Part shown: one piece after another, positions 49,885 to 59,566 of the stretch
Layout: each line of letters begins with the position of its first letter
Position numbering within the stretch: the first letter of the stretch is position 1
Source: Centipeda artemidis DSM 19719
GTDB taxonomy: Bacteria > Bacillota > Negativicutes > Selenomonadales > Selenomonadaceae
Assembly: GCF_000426665.1 (NCBI RefSeq)
Contig: NZ_AUFU01000003.1
Coordinates: forward strand, 62,001 to 126,000
DNA length: 64,000 nt
Reading direction: 5' to 3'
Notes under the pieces: model-generated
What the model saw: only the letters and a program-made list of their open reading frames with translations
What the model was told of the DNA's origin: nothing
Database searches by the model: none
Translations under genes and position numbers: made by a program

Positions 49885-52800
49885 TTATTTGATGGAAAGC
49901 GTCAATTTCTCTCCATTGATGTTCCACTCTTTGCTCGTGCCTGCGGGCGCATCGTAGGAAATGGAATCTGCGAGCGTAATCTCGCGGATAAACGCCTCGT
50001 CCTTCCGTGCGGTCTCTTCGAGATTCGCATTGCCCGAAAGATCGAGTCTGATGTGATCCGTCACCTCAAGCCCGCATTCCTTGCGCATCGTCTGCACCTT
50101 GCTGATGATCTCGCGCACAAAGCCCTCTTCGATGAGCGCGGGCGTGAGCGTCGTCTCGAGCGCGACGGTGACGCCGCCATAGCTCTGGCAGTTGTAGCCC
50201 TCCTGCTGTGCGACCGTCACCTCGACGTCCTCGCTCGTCACCGTCACATCGCCGTCCGCGAGCGTGAGCGTATAGGAGCCGCCGCCCGCGAGAGCTTCCT
50301 TGACCGCCGCACCGTCACTCTCCTCGAGCGCTTTCTTGACCGCGCCCATCTGCTTGCCGACCTTGGGTCCTAGGACGTGGAAATTCGGCTTTACATGGTA
50401 CGCGAGGAAGTCCGACATATCGTCGCGGAATGTCACCGCCTTTACGTTCAGCTCGTCCTCGATGATCTCGACGAAGAACTCCGGCAGGCGGTGTTCCGCC
50501 TTCACGAACATATTGCCGACGGGCTGACGGTTCTTGATGTTCGCCGCATTGCGCGCCGCACGTCCGAGTGTGACGACCTCGAGCACGATCTCCATATTGT
50601 CCTCGAGCTCCGTGTCGATGTACGACTCGTTCACCTGTGGGAAATCCGTCAGATGCACGGAGATCGGCGCCGTCTTGTCCACGGAGCAGACGAGATTGCG
50701 GTAGATGCTCTCCGTGAGGAACGGGATCATCGGCGCCGCCGCCTTCACCGTCGTCACGAGCGCCGTGTAGAGCGTCATATACGCGTCGATCTTGTCCTGC
50801 TCCATGCCCTTCGCCCAGAAGCGGCTGCGGCTGCGGCGGACATACCAGTTCGACAGCTCTTCGACAAAGGACTGGAGCGCCTTTGCCGCCTCGGTCACAC
50901 GATAGCTCCCGAGGTATTCGTCCACCGCGCGCACCATCGTGTTCAGGCGCGAGAGCAGCCAACGATCCATCACGCAGAGCTTTTCGTAGGAGATCGTATG
51001 CTGTGTCGGGTCAAATTCGTCGATGTTCGCATAGAGCACATAGAACGCGTAGGTGTTCCACAGCGTCCCCATGAACTTGCGCGCGCCCTCCTGCACCGCC
51101 TCGTGGGAGAACCGATTCGGCAGCCACGGCGCACTGTTCTCGTAGAAATACCAGCGGATCGCGTCCGCGCCGTGACGGCGCAGCGCATCCATCGGCTCCA
51201 CGGCGTTGCCCTTGGATTTCGACATCTTCTGTCCGTTCTCGTCCTGCACATGCCCGAGCACGATGACGTTCCGATACGGGCTCTCGTCAAAGAGCAGCGT
51301 CCCGATCGCGATCAGCGAGTAGAACCACCCGCGTGTCTGATCGACCGCCTCGGAGATAAAGTCCGCGGGGAAATATTTCTCGAAGATTTCTTTGTTCTCG
51401 AACGGGTAGTGCCACTGTGCAAAGGGCATCGCGCCGGAATCGAACCAACAGTCGATGACCTCGGGGACGCGGTGCATCGCAGCGCCGCATTTTTCGCACG
51501 GGAAGGTGATCTCGTCGATGTACGGACGGTGCAGCTCGATGTCCTCCGGGCAGTTCGGCTGAAGTTTCCGGAGTTCCGCGATCGAACCGACCGAGCGCTC
51601 GCACCCGCAGTCACATTTCCAAATGTTCAGCGGCGTGCCCCAGTAGCGGTTGCGGCTGATGCCCCAGTCCTGCACATGCTCGATCCAGTTGCCGAAGCGC
51701 CCCTCGCCGATCGACTTCGGAATCCAGTTGACCGTGTTGTTGTTCTTCACGAGTGCATCGCGCACCGCCGTCATCTTGATGAACCACGAAGCGCGCGCGT
51801 AATAGAGCAGCGGCGTGCCACAGCGCCAGCAATGCGGATAGTTGTGCGTGAACTCGGGCGCCTTAAAGAGCTTGCCGCTCTCCTCGAGATCGGCAAGGAT
51901 CAGCGGATCGGCGTCCTTCACAAAGACGCCCGCCCATTTTGTCTCCGCCGTCATCTCGCCCTTGTCGTTGACGAACTGCACGAACGGCATCCCGTATTTG
52001 CTGCACACGCGGTTATCGTCCTCACCGAATGCCGGTGCCGTATGGACGATGCCCGTGCCGTCCTCGGTCGTCACATAGTCGTCGCAGATGACGAAGAATG
52101 CCTTATCGCGTACATCCGCGGAGACAAAATCGTAGAGCGGCACGTACTTGCGGTACTCGAGCTCCTTGCCCTTCATCGTCGCGAGGATCTCACGGTCGCC
52201 CCACGAGCCTTCAAATACGCTGTCCATCAGCGCCTCGGCGAGGTAGTAGACCTTGCCGTAGACACGCACCTTCACATAGGTCACCTCGGGGTTCACGCAG
52301 AGCCCGAGATTCGACGGCAGCGTCCACGGTGTCGTCGTCCATGCGAGGAAATACGCATCCTCATCGGCAGCCTTGAACTTGACGATTGCCGAACGCTCCG
52401 TGACATCTTTGTATCCCTGTGCCACCTCGTGCGAGGAGAGCGGCGTGCCGCAGCGCGGGCAGTACGGAACGATCTTGTGTCCCTGATAAAGAAGTCCTTT
52501 TTTATAGATTTCGCTGAGCGCCCACCACACAGACTCGATGTAATTGTTCTCGTAGGTGATGTAGGGGTGCTCCATATCCGCCCAAAAACCGACGACGTCG
52601 GAGAACTCCTCCCACATCGCCTTATACGTCCAGACAGATTCGCGGCATTTCTTGACGAACGGCTCGATGCCGTATTCTTCGATCTGTTCCTTGCCGTTGA
52701 TGCCGATCGCCTTCTCGACCTCGAGCTCCACGGGCAGCCCGTGCGTGTCCCAGCCTGCCTTGCGCAGAACCTTCTTGCCCTTCATCGACTGATAGCGCGG

Positions 52801-53004
52801 CAGCATGTCCTTGATTACGCGCGTCAGCACATGCCCGATGTGCGGGCGGCCGTTCGCCGTCGGCGGGCCGTCGTAAAACGTGAACGTCTCCGCACCCTCG
52901 CGCTGATCCACCGCCTGCTGTGCAATATGATTTTCGCGCCAAAAATCCACAACGGCTTTCTCGCGCGCGGCAAAATCCAAATTTGTATCTACTTTATCAT
53001 ACAA
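49885..53004 (-). CDS. ileS: Isoleucyl-tRNA synthetase, eukaryote-like (type 2)
   Basis: 1039 residues. HIGH motif GRPHIGHVLTRVIKDMLPRY near 52-71 and KMSKS motif GQKMSKSKGNAVEP near 600. Length, the GWDTHGLPVELEVEKAIGI segment and the lack of a C-terminal zinc finger place it with the longer, eukaryote-like IleRS2, not the roughly 930-residue bacterial type 1. IleRS2 enzymes are known to be far less sensitive to mupirocin. The start codon is TTG with GGGAGGG seven bases ahead. No T-box leader precedes it; the leader is only about 25 bases. Confidence 0.95.
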   Translation of the reverse strand: MYDKVDTNLDFAAREKAVVDFWRENHIAQQAVDQREGAETFTFYDGPPTANGRPHIGHVLTRVIKDMLPRYQSMKGKKVLRKAGWDTHGLPVELEVEKAIGINGKEQIEEYGIEPFVKKCRESVWTYKAMWEEFSDVVGFWADMEHPYITYENNYIESVWWALSEIYKKGLLYQGHKIVPYCPRCGTPLSSHEVAQGYKDVTERSAIVKFKAADEDAYFLAWTTTPWTLPSNLGLCVNPEVTYVKVRVYGKVYYLAEALMDSVFEGSWGDREILATMKGKELEYRKYVPLYDFVSADVRDKAFFVICDDYVTTEDGTGIVHTAPAFGEDDNRVCSKYGMPFVQFVNDKGEMTAETKWAGVFVKDADPLILADLEESGKLFKAPEFTHNYPHCWRCGTPLLYYARASWFIKMTAVRDALVKNNNTVNWIPKSIGEGRFGNWIEHVQDWGISRNRYWGTPLNIWKCDCGCERSVGSIAELRKLQPNCPEDIELHRPYIDEITFPCEKCGAAMHRVPEVIDCWFDSGAMPFAQWHYPFENKEIFEKYFPADFISEAVDQTRGWFYSLIAIGTLLFDESPYRNVIVLGHVQDENGQKMSKSKGNAVEPMDALRRHGADAIRWYFYENSAPWLPNRFSHEAVQEGARKFMGTLWNTYAFYVLYANIDEFDPTQHTISYEKLCVMDRWLLSRLNTMVRAVDEYLGSYRVTEAAKALQSFVEELSNWYVRRSRSRFWAKGMEQDKIDAYMTLYTALVTTVKAAAPMIPFLTESIYRNLVCSVDKTAPISVHLTDFPQVNESYIDTELEDNMEIVLEVVTLGRAARNAANIKNRQPVGNMFVKAEHRLPEFFVEIIEDELNVKAVTFRDDMSDFLAYHVKPNFHVLGPKVGKQMGAVKKALEESDGAAVKEALAGGGSYTLTLADGDVTVTSEDVEVTVAQQEGYNCQSYGGVTVALETTLTPALIEEGFVREIISKVQTMRKECGLEVTDHIRLDLSGNANLEETARKDEAFIREITLADSISYDAPAGTSKEWNINGEKLTLSIK

Positions 53005-53033
53005 AAAAATCCCTCCCGTACCGTAGTCACGTC

Positions 53034-53062
53034 ATTCTAGCACACGAGACCGGATTTTTCAA
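53034..53062 (-). promoter_or_regulatory. Promoter for ileS
   Basis: Minus-strand TTGAAA, 17-base spacer, TGCTAGAAT (extended -10), about 30 bases ahead of the TTG start. Confidence 0.7.
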
Positions 53063-53156
53063 GAATACCGCGCTTCGATCCTTGTCCTTCATACAACGAC
53101 GCAAACAGTATCTTTAATGCCGTCAACTTTTTTTGATTTGTTTTTCGTATAAACTA

Positions 53157-53165
53157 TGCTATAAT
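53157..53165 (+). promoter_or_regulatory. Extended -10 for the EAL/HDOD gene
   Basis: TGCTATAAT on the plus strand; the -35 region is T-rich without a clear hexamer. The leader to the ATG is about 75 bases. Confidence 0.5.
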
Positions 53166-53246
53166 GATCATCAAATATCCCGTAATAGAGACACAATAGA
53201 GACATATCACGTTGTAGATTCGTCTCCAACAGGAAAGAGGCTATCT

Positions 53247-54470
53247 ATGGATGAATTATTTATCGGGCGGCAGGCAATTTTAGACAAGAAAAAGGGCGTA
53301 TACGCCTATGAAATCTTATTCCGCAGCGGTCTGAAAAACGCCTTTGACCCCAATCTCGACGGCAATGTCGCGACGCAGAGCGTGATGGTGAACGCGATGC
53401 TCGAATTCGGCATGAAAAAACTCGTCTCTGAAAAAAAGGGCTTCATCAATTTTACGGAGAAAAATCTGCTCGACCGGGCGCCGAAGCTCCTCCCCGCCGA
53501 TACCATCGTGGTGGAGATTCTCGAAACGGTACAGCCCCGCGCGGAGATTCTTGAAGCGGTACAGGAACTCAAGGCAGCAGGCTACAAGATCGCCCTCGAC
53601 GATTTTGTCCTGCTCCCCGGCTATGAGCCGCTTATCGAGATGGCGGATATCATTAAGGTGGACTTTCGCATCACCGAGGATCCCGAGGAGCGGAAAAAGC
53701 TGCGCGAAATTCTCCCCGGTCATGTCCGTCTGCTCGCCGAGAAGATCGAAACGGAGGACGAGTTCCGTCAGGCGCTTGAGTTCGGCTATGTGCTCTTTCA
53801 GGGCTATTTCTTCTGCAAGCCGACTGTCCTGCGTCAAAAGAAGCTCTCAAGCAATGCGCTTTCACAGATGCGGCTCCTCAAGGAGGTCAACCGCCGTGAG
53901 TTCGACTTTGGGGCAATTACGGACGCCATCTCCTCGGACACAAACCTCGTACATAAACTGCTGACCTACATCAACTCAGTCGGCATGGGACTCACGCACA
54001 ACGTCTCAAACCTCAGGCAGGCAACCGTCCTGCTCGGACTAGAGGGCATTCGCCGCTGGGTAACACTCGTGAGCCTCCAAACGTTCTCCGAAGACAAGCC
54101 GCCCGAACTCTTTACCATATCTCTGCTGCGCGCCAAGTTCTGCGAACTGATCGCAAGCGAGCTCAAACACCCGAACGTCACGCCGGACACAGGCTTCCTG
54201 CTTGGTATGTTCTCGCTCATCGACGCGCTGCTCAATCAGCCGATGGAAGAAGTACTTGAGGAGGTTGCACTCAGTGAGGAGCTGACTTCCGCGCTCCTCG
54301 GCGAAAAGAGCGATCTGCGCAAGATTCTGGATATCGCAGTTGCCTATGAACAAGGCGACTGGGATCAGGTCATTGCACTCTGCAAAGAGGAAAATCTCTC
54401 ACTGGGACGCCTCAAACAGAATTATAACTCCGCCCTCGAGTGGTACAATCTGCTCCAGTCGGTAGGCTAA
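53247..54470 (+). CDS. EAL/HDOD (YuxH-type) signalling protein
   Basis: 407 residues from MDELFIGRQAILDKKKGVYA. N-terminal EAL-like domain (1-200): YEILFR replaces EAL, VVEILETVQP and IALDDFVLLPGYEPLIEM follow, then AEKIETEDEF and FQGYFFCKP. C-terminal HDOD domain (about 205-400: LLKEVNRREFDFGAITDAIS, then LRQATVLLGLEGIRRWVTLV). YuxH-type proteins usually keep cyclic-di-GMP binding residues in part but are mostly thought inactive as phosphodiesterases; several catalytic positions look altered here. AGAGG precedes the ATG. Convergent with the HD-GYP gene. Confidence 0.9.
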   Translation: MDELFIGRQAILDKKKGVYAYEILFRSGLKNAFDPNLDGNVATQSVMVNAMLEFGMKKLVSEKKGFINFTEKNLLDRAPKLLPADTIVVEILETVQPRAEILEAVQELKAAGYKIALDDFVLLPGYEPLIEMADIIKVDFRITEDPEERKKLREILPGHVRLLAEKIETEDEFRQALEFGYVLFQGYFFCKPTVLRQKKLSSNALSQMRLLKEVNRREFDFGAITDAISSDTNLVHKLLTYINSVGMGLTHNVSNLRQATVLLGLEGIRRWVTLVSLQTFSEDKPPELFTISLLRAKFCELIASELKHPNVTPDTGFLLGMFSLIDALLNQPMEEVLEEVALSEELTSALLGEKSDLRKILDIAVAYEQGDWDQVIALCKEENLSLGRLKQNYNSALEWYNLLQSVG

Positions 54471-54483
54471 ACGAACGAAAACA

Positions 54484-54517
54484 AAACGCCGTATGAACGC
54501 ATCATGCGGCGTTTTTT
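54484..54517 (+). terminator. Terminator after the EAL/HDOD gene
   Basis: AAAACGCCG pairs with CGGCGTTTT around a 15-base loop, continuing into a T run on the plus strand. Confidence 0.85.
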
Positions 54518-54544
54518 GATGGAATCAAACGATCGCGTAAAATG

Positions 54545-54600
54545 GAAAATAAAAACAGAGCCTGCGGCGTATACGAGCCGTTTCACGCCGAAAGCTCTGT
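54545..54600 (-). terminator. Terminator after the HD-GYP gene
   Basis: ACAGAGC and CGGCG arms pair with CGCCG and GCTCTGT across a small internal loop; the minus strand continues TTTTTATTTTCC. Confidence 0.85.
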
Positions 54601-54614
54601 AAAAAGGATCTGTC

Positions 54615-55670
54615 TTATTTGGGATTGTACTCGAGAATCGCGATCCGCGGGTTCTCATTGAGATCGATCAGCTCGTCGTCGCCGATTGCCACGATCGGTT
54701 TCGGCACAACGCCGTGTGGATAGGAGACAATCTTTCCCTCACGATGATTGTTGAGGAGTACGCGCGAACCGAGGAATGCGTTCTTGATATTCGTCAGCAC
54801 TGCCATGCAGACCTCGGGATCGAGTGTCGTATACATCTGGCTCGCGATGACTGCTACCGCGTCAAACGGTGTCTGCCGCCGATATCCCTCGCGCTCGGTT
54901 GTGATATTATCGTAAAGATCCGCAACGGCAACAATACGCGCGTAGAGGTGGATATCGTCCCCCTTGATATTGAACGGAAATCCGCTGCCATCCATGCGTT
55001 CATGATGTTGGAGCGCCGTCAGACGCACGCCCTCGGTGAGTCCTGCGATCTTGTTGAGGATCTGCGCGCCGTCCACCGTGTGCTGAATGTATCTCTCGTA
55101 GTCCTCGCCCTTGAGCGTATCGATGTTCTTCTCGAGCAGCCGTTGATCGAACTTCGACTTGCCTACATCGTGCAGGAATCCTGCCATCACGATGTCCTTC
55201 GACATCTCGCGGTCAAGATGCATCCACTTGGCAAAGACACCCGCGAGAATCGACACGCGCAGCGAGTGGTTGTAGATGTCGCTCGCAAGATGATTGAGCT
55301 GATTGAGATAGTCGATCGTTCCGCTGCGGCGCGAGAGCGGCAGAAGATCCTCCTGCACCATCTCATTGGTCTGCTCAACCGGCACCTCCCCCGTCTTCTT
55401 TGTCTGCTCAAAGATAGATTTTGCCGTGCCGACGACATTTTCATATTGCTTAACGAACAGATTGCTGCGCGAAAAGATCGGTGAGATCCCCTCTTTCAGC
55501 TCGTTTTCGTCCTTGATGTAGACGACAGGAATTTTCAAAAACTTGAGACGCGTGATATGCGCCTGCGTGAGTTCGGTGTTCTCCGACACGACGACCACAC
55601 GCTTGGCATTGACGATCGTTCGCGCAAGTATCATCCCATTTTCAAGATCGTCCACGGATATTGCACGCAA
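54615..55670 (-). CDS. HD-GYP domain protein (cyclic-di-GMP phosphodiesterase type)
   Basis: 351 residues. N-terminal 110 residues of unknown fold (MRAISVDDLENGMILARTI), then the HD-GYP domain: NHSLRVSILAG near 134, FLHDVGKSKFDQRLLEK near 164 with the HD pair, TVDGAQIL near 197 and QHHERMDGSGFPFNIKG near 221. GYP reads GFP here, which is common. Hydrolyses cyclic-di-GMP in characterised members. The start codon is TTG, with GGGAGGG six bases ahead. Faces the EAL/HDOD gene. Confidence 0.9.
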   Translation of the reverse strand: MRAISVDDLENGMILARTIVNAKRVVVVSENTELTQAHITRLKFLKIPVVYIKDENELKEGISPIFSRSNLFVKQYENVVGTAKSIFEQTKKTGEVPVEQTNEMVQEDLLPLSRRSGTIDYLNQLNHLASDIYNHSLRVSILAGVFAKWMHLDREMSKDIVMAGFLHDVGKSKFDQRLLEKNIDTLKGEDYERYIQHTVDGAQILNKIAGLTEGVRLTALQHHERMDGSGFPFNIKGDDIHLYARIVAVADLYDNITTEREGYRRQTPFDAVAVIASQMYTTLDPEVCMAVLTNIKNAFLGSRVLLNNHREGKIVSYPHGVVPKPIVAIGDDELIDLNENPRIAILEYNPK

Positions 55671-55774
55671 GGTAAGCCCTCCCCCGGTTTACGCGATCAA
55701 TTTTATACGAAATATGATATCTATAAACTATTTCTACCTTTCTTAAAAAAAACCTGCCTGTACAAAATAAATAC

Positions 55775-55804
55775 TTGACATAATTTTACTGTTTCGCTTA
55801 TAAT
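55775..55804 (+). promoter_or_regulatory. Promoter for the amino-acid ABC operon
   Basis: Perfect TTGACA and TATAAT with an 18-base spacer on the plus strand, about 54 bases ahead of the ATG. Confidence 0.85.
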
Positions 55805-55857
55805 AGCACTACGTTATCTCTTTATCTTGTTAAAGAATCAAAAGGAGAGTGGAAAAG

Positions 55858-56664
55858 ATGAACCGGAAAAACATTTTAACCGGCGTAGCTGCGGCTATGA
55901 TGTCCGCACTGCTGCTCACGGGCTGCGGCGGCGGGGATAAAGCTGCCGCGCCTGCAAAGGACGGGGACAAGGGGAAAATTGTTGTGGGTCTCGACGACAA
56001 TTTCCCGCCGATGGGCTTTAAGGATGAGAAGAACGAGATCGTCGGTTTCGACGTCGACCTCGCAAAAGAGGCGGCAAAGCGGCTCGGGCGCGAGGTTGAG
56101 TTCAAGGCGATCGATTGGTCGAGCAAGGAAGCCGAGCTCAAGAGCGGCCGCGTCCAAATCCTATGGAACGGACTCGATATCACAGAAAAGCGTAAAGAAA
56201 ACATGCTCTTCTCCGATCCGTACATGGACAGCCAACAGGTCATCTTCGTCCGCAAAGGCGATACTGCGATTACCGACGAGCAAAGCCTCGCCGGCAAGGT
56301 AATCGGCACGCAGAGCGCAAGTACGGCGGAGGAATACATCGACGCGACCGACTTCTATAAAAAGGACGTCAAAGAGGTAAAGAAATATCCCGATTTCGTC
56401 GCGACCTTTATGGATCTTGAGAACGGTCGCCTGGACGCGGTGGTCGGCGACCGGATCGTCGGGCGCTACTACATGAGCAAACACCCCGATAAAATCGAAG
56501 AGCGCAACATTCCGATCGGTCCCAAGGGCGAGCTCGGCATCGCCTTTGCAAAAGACAATACGGCGCTGCGCGACGAAGTGCAGAAGGTCATGAACGAGAT
56601 GAAGGCGGACGGCACGGCCGCAAAGATCTCCGAAGAGTGGTTCCAAACAAATTTGGTTAAGTAA
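55858..56664 (+). CDS. Amino-acid ABC transporter substrate-binding lipoprotein
   Basis: 268 residues. Lipoprotein signal with lipobox LLLTGC (Cys at residue 23), then a family 3 binding protein: VVGLDDNFPPMGFKDEKNE, VGFDVDLAKEAAKRLG, LWNGLDITEKRKENMLFSDP. Polar amino acid binding; the exact substrate is unknown. ATG at 55858 has GGAG ten bases ahead; a GTG three codons earlier is too close to it. First gene of a three-gene importer. Confidence 0.92.
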   Translation: MNRKNILTGVAAAMMSALLLTGCGGGDKAAAPAKDGDKGKIVVGLDDNFPPMGFKDEKNEIVGFDVDLAKEAAKRLGREVEFKAIDWSSKEAELKSGRVQILWNGLDITEKRKENMLFSDPYMDSQQVIFVRKGDTAITDEQSLAGKVIGTQSASTAEEYIDATDFYKKDVKEVKKYPDFVATFMDLENGRLDAVVGDRIVGRYYMSKHPDKIEERNIPIGPKGELGIAFAKDNTALRDEVQKVMNEMKADGTAAKISEEWFQTNLVK

Positions 56665-56676
56665 CTGTACGGAACG

Positions 56677-56707
56677 AGGCTGCCGTGCTCCCTGCGGCAG
56701 CCTTTTT
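56677..56707 (+). terminator. Intercistronic attenuator between binding protein and permease
   Basis: AGGCTGCCG pairs exactly with CGGCAGCCT around a nine-base loop, then TTTTT. Partial termination here would give more binding protein than permease. Confidence 0.85.
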
Positions 56708-56723
56708 CACGCCGGGAGATATG

Positions 56724-57368
56724 ATGGATAAAATACTGGATACCGCCTTCCTCATGCTCGAGGGATCGACGGTCACGCTCGAGATTTTCTGCGTTACGCT
56801 CGCGCTTTCGCTGCCGCTCGGTTTCTTCGTTGCCCTGGGGCGTCTTTCGCGCAGCCGGATTCTCGGCCGACTGATCGACTTCTACATCTGGGTCATGCGC
56901 GGCACGCCGCTGATGCTCCAGCTGCTCTTCGTCTATTTTGCCCTGCCAATGATCGGCATCAAGCTGTCGGATCTCTCCGCCGCATTTCTGGCCTTTGTGC
57001 TGAACTACGCGGCATACTTCGCGGAGATCTTCCGCGCGGGCATTCAGGCTGTGCCGCGCGGACAGTACGAAGCCGCGCGCGTGCTTGGCATGAGCTATCC
57101 GCTCGCCCTGCGCCGGATCATTCTGCCGCAGGTGCTGCGCATTACGCTGCCGCCGGTCAGCAACGAGACGATCAATCTCGTCAAGGACACGTCGCTGGTC
57201 TACATCCTTGCCATGAACGACCTGCTGCGCGTTGCGCGCACGATCGTTCAGCGCGAGTTCGACATGACGCCGCTCGTCATTGCGGGGGCATTCTACCTTG
57301 CGATGACCGCCGCGCTCACCTGGGGATTCAAAAAATTGGAGGCGCACTATGGAAGATATGACCGCTGA
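56724..57368 (+). CDS. Amino-acid ABC transporter permease
   Basis: 214 residues from [20 protein letters not shown]. HisM-type family with five membrane spans; [21 protein letters not shown] near 115-135 is the EAA loop that contacts the ATPase. The ATG at 56724 is five bases after GGGAG. The ATPase gene overlaps its end by 20 bases. Confidence 0.93.
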   Translation: MDKILDTAFLMLEGSTVTLEIFCVTLALSLPLGFFVALGRLSRSRILGRLIDFYIWVMRGTPLMLQLLFVYFALPMIGIKLSDLSAAFLAFVLNYAAYFAEIFRAGIQAVPRGQYEAARVLGMSYPLALRRIILPQVLRITLPPVSNETINLVKDTSLVYILAMNDLLRVARTIVQREFDMTPLVIAGAFYLAMTAALTWGFKKLEAHYGRYDR

Positions 57369-58134
57369 TACGGAAACGATGCTCACGATGCGCGGCATCC
57401 GAAAGACATTCGGCGGAACGGAGGTGCTGCGCGGCATTGATCTCTCGCTCGTGCGCGGCGAAGTCCTCGCGATCATCGGCCCCTCGGGGTCCGGGAAATC
57501 CACCCTGCTCCGCTGCATCAACAAGCTCGAGACCGTCGACAGCGGCGATATCGTCATCCGCGGGCGCATCCTCTGCGAGACGAAAGAGGGCGCGGCGCAG
57601 GCGGTCTACGCAGAGCCGCAGGAAGCGCGCCGTATTCTCTCTTCAACGGGTATGGTGTTCCAGCAGTTCAATCTCTTTCCGCATATGACCGTCATCGAAA
57701 ATCTCATCGAAGCCCCATGCCACGTCAAGGGTATGGCAAAGAGCGAGATCCTTCCCTATGCGCGCGAACTCCTCCAAAAAGTCGGTCTCTCTGACCGTGA
57801 GGACGCCTACCCGAGCCAGCTCTCGGGCGGACAGCAGCAGCGTGTCGCCATCGCGCGCGCGCTCGCGATGCAGCCGGACATCATGCTCTTTGACGAGCCG
57901 ACCTCCGCGCTCGATCCGGAGCTGACGGGCGAGGTGCTCCGCACCATGCGCGCACTTGCCGCCGAACGCATGACGATGATCGTCGTCACGCACGAGATGG
58001 CATTTGCACGCGAAGCCGCAACGAACGTCATCTTCATGGAGCATGGCCGCGTCATCGAAGAGGGCACGCCGGACGCCTTTTTCTCCGCCCCGAGAGAAGA
58101 GCGGACGAAAGAGTTTCTGCGAAATATGCTGTAA
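57349..58134 (+). CDS. Amino-acid ABC transporter ATP-binding protein
   Basis: 261 residues. Walker [10 protein letters not shown] near 45, Q-loop [12 protein letters not shown] near 102, signature LSGGQQQR near 157, Walker [15 protein letters not shown] near 176, switch His THEMAFA. Standard GlnQ/HisP family. GGAGG precedes the ATG. Confidence 0.94.
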   Translation: MEDMTADTETMLTMRGIRKTFGGTEVLRGIDLSLVRGEVLAIIGPSGSGKSTLLRCINKLETVDSGDIVIRGRILCETKEGAAQAVYAEPQEARRILSSTGMVFQQFNLFPHMTVIENLIEAPCHVKGMAKSEILPYARELLQKVGLSDREDAYPSQLSGGQQQRVAIARALAMQPDIMLFDEPTSALDPELTGEVLRTMRALAAERMTMIVVTHEMAFAREAATNVIFMEHGRVIEEGTPDAFFSAPREERTKEFLRNML

Positions 58135-58159
58135 CCCCCGGGATTTGGACAATATACAA

Positions 58160-58212
58160 AAATACAACAAGGACGGATACGAAGATGCATTTCTTCCGTG
58201 TCCGTCCTTGTT
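58160..58212 (-). terminator. Terminator in the convergent gap, mainly for the MATE gene
   Basis: AACAAGGACGGA pairs exactly with TCCGTCCTTGTT, with further partial pairing inside. The minus strand continues GTATTTTTG; the plus side lacks a T run. Confidence 0.75.
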
Positions 58213-58225
58213 CGTGAGACTAAAT

Positions 58226-59566
58226 TTATACAGCCGTCTGCAGTGTCTTCTGCGTCCAATAATACGCAATCACAACCGGTACCCCTGCGCCGATCCATGC
58301 GAGAGGATTTGCGAAGCACGCGCCGAGGAAGCCGAACTGTGCGCAGAGGAAAATCGCAGCGCCTGCGCGCATGAGGAGTTCCATTGCCCCGGCAACGGTC
58401 GGCATCACGCTCTGCCCGAGCCCTTGCAGAACATTGCGGTAAACGAGGAGAAGCGCAAGTATCAGGTAACAAGAACCGTTGACAATGAGGAACATATGCC
58501 CGTAGGCGATGACATCTGATGCCGCCGCATCCCCTTCGATGAAGAGGGCAAGGATATGTGTGCCGAACGCAATCAGCAATGCACCAATGAGTACGGCAAA
58601 GCCCATTGATAATTTCAGACAAGCGCGCACGCCTGCACGGATGCGGTCATACTTCTGCGCGCCGTAGTTTTGTGCGGTGTACGCCGCCATCGCATAGCCA
58701 AAAGACAGCATCGGCATGACGGCGACGGCATCAATCTTCTGCGACGCTGCATACGCGGCAACGGCAACTGCGCCGAGATTATTCAGCGCAATTTGGAGAA
58801 TCACCGCACCGATTGCAATGACCGTGCCCTGAAATCCCATCGGTAGTCCTACACGCAGATGCTCCCACAGGAGCGCGCGGTCAAGGCAAAAGTCTGACCG
58901 CCGCACGTGGAGCACAGGGATGCGCCGCCGAATATAGGCGAAAAAAATCAGTGCGCCAAGCCCCTGTGAAATGACAGTCGCGAGTGCCGCGCCGGGAATC
59001 CCCCACCCCAACACGAGAATCGCGATCGGCTCAAGGACGATATTGAGGAACAGCGCGATACCGAGCATCACGGTCGGGATTTTACTGTCCCCAAGTGCAC
59101 GCACGAGACAGTTTTGCAGATAGAGGAAAAGGAAGATGATAAGCCCCGCAAAGATGACAGTGATGAAATCCTGAGCCCCATCAATGATCTCCGCAGGCGT
59201 CTCCATGAGCACAAGCATCGGACGCGTAAGCGGCAAAACAATCGCCGTAAGGAGAAGTGTTGCCACCATGCCAAGGATAATACATGCCGCCGTACTGCGC
59301 CGGACACCGTCCATATCCTCCGCACCGAACCGCTGTCCCGTGCAGATGGTAATGCCGACGCAAAAGCCCATGATGAATCCGAGCGCGAGGAACATGAGGC
59401 TGCCTGTGCATCCCACCGCAGCGAGCGCGGAAACGCCGAGGAATCGCCCAACAATGAGCGTGTCGACAAACGAATAGAGCTGCTGCATCATATTCCCTGC
59501 AACCAGCGGCAGCGAAAAGAAAAAAATCAGCCGCATCGGATCGCCGCTCGTCAAATTCTTCGTCAT
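58226..59566 (-). CDS. MATE family efflux transporter
   Basis: 446 residues from MTKNLTSGDPMRLIFFFSLP, 12 membrane spans. MATE marks: LPLVAGNMMQQLYSFVDTLI near 19-38, VGRFLGVSALAAVG, the repeated second half GLPMGFQGTVIAIGAVIL near 240. Exports cationic drugs or metabolites with Na+ or H+. The ATG overlaps the YdcF stop by four bases; the longer frame lies inside that gene. Confidence 0.9.
   Translation of the reverse strand: MTKNLTSGDPMRLIFFFSLPLVAGNMMQQLYSFVDTLIVGRFLGVSALAAVGCTGSLMFLALGFIMGFCVGITICTGQRFGAEDMDGVRRSTAACIILGMVATLLLTAIVLPLTRPMLVLMETPAEIIDGAQDFITVIFAGLIIFLFLYLQNCLVRALGDSKIPTVMLGIALFLNIVLEPIAILVLGWGIPGAALATVISQGLGALIFFAYIRRRIPVLHVRRSDFCLDRALLWEHLRVGLPMGFQGTVIAIGAVILQIALNNLGAVAVAAYAASQKIDAVAVMPMLSFGYAMAAYTAQNYGAQKYDRIRAGVRACLKLSMGFAVLIGALLIAFGTHILALFIEGDAAASDVIAYGHMFLIVNGSCYLILALLLVYRNVLQGLGQSVMPTVAGAMELLMRAGAAIFLCAQFGFLGACFANPLAWIGAGVPVVIAYYWTQKTLQTAV

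Noticed and set aside
50377-53040. 887-codon open frame opposite ileS
   Set aside because: Shadow of ileS with Arg/Asp/His-rich text and no ribosome-binding site.
53005-53130. Possible T-box leader of ileS
   Set aside because: The predicted transcript start leaves only about 25 bases of leader and no T-box motif is present.
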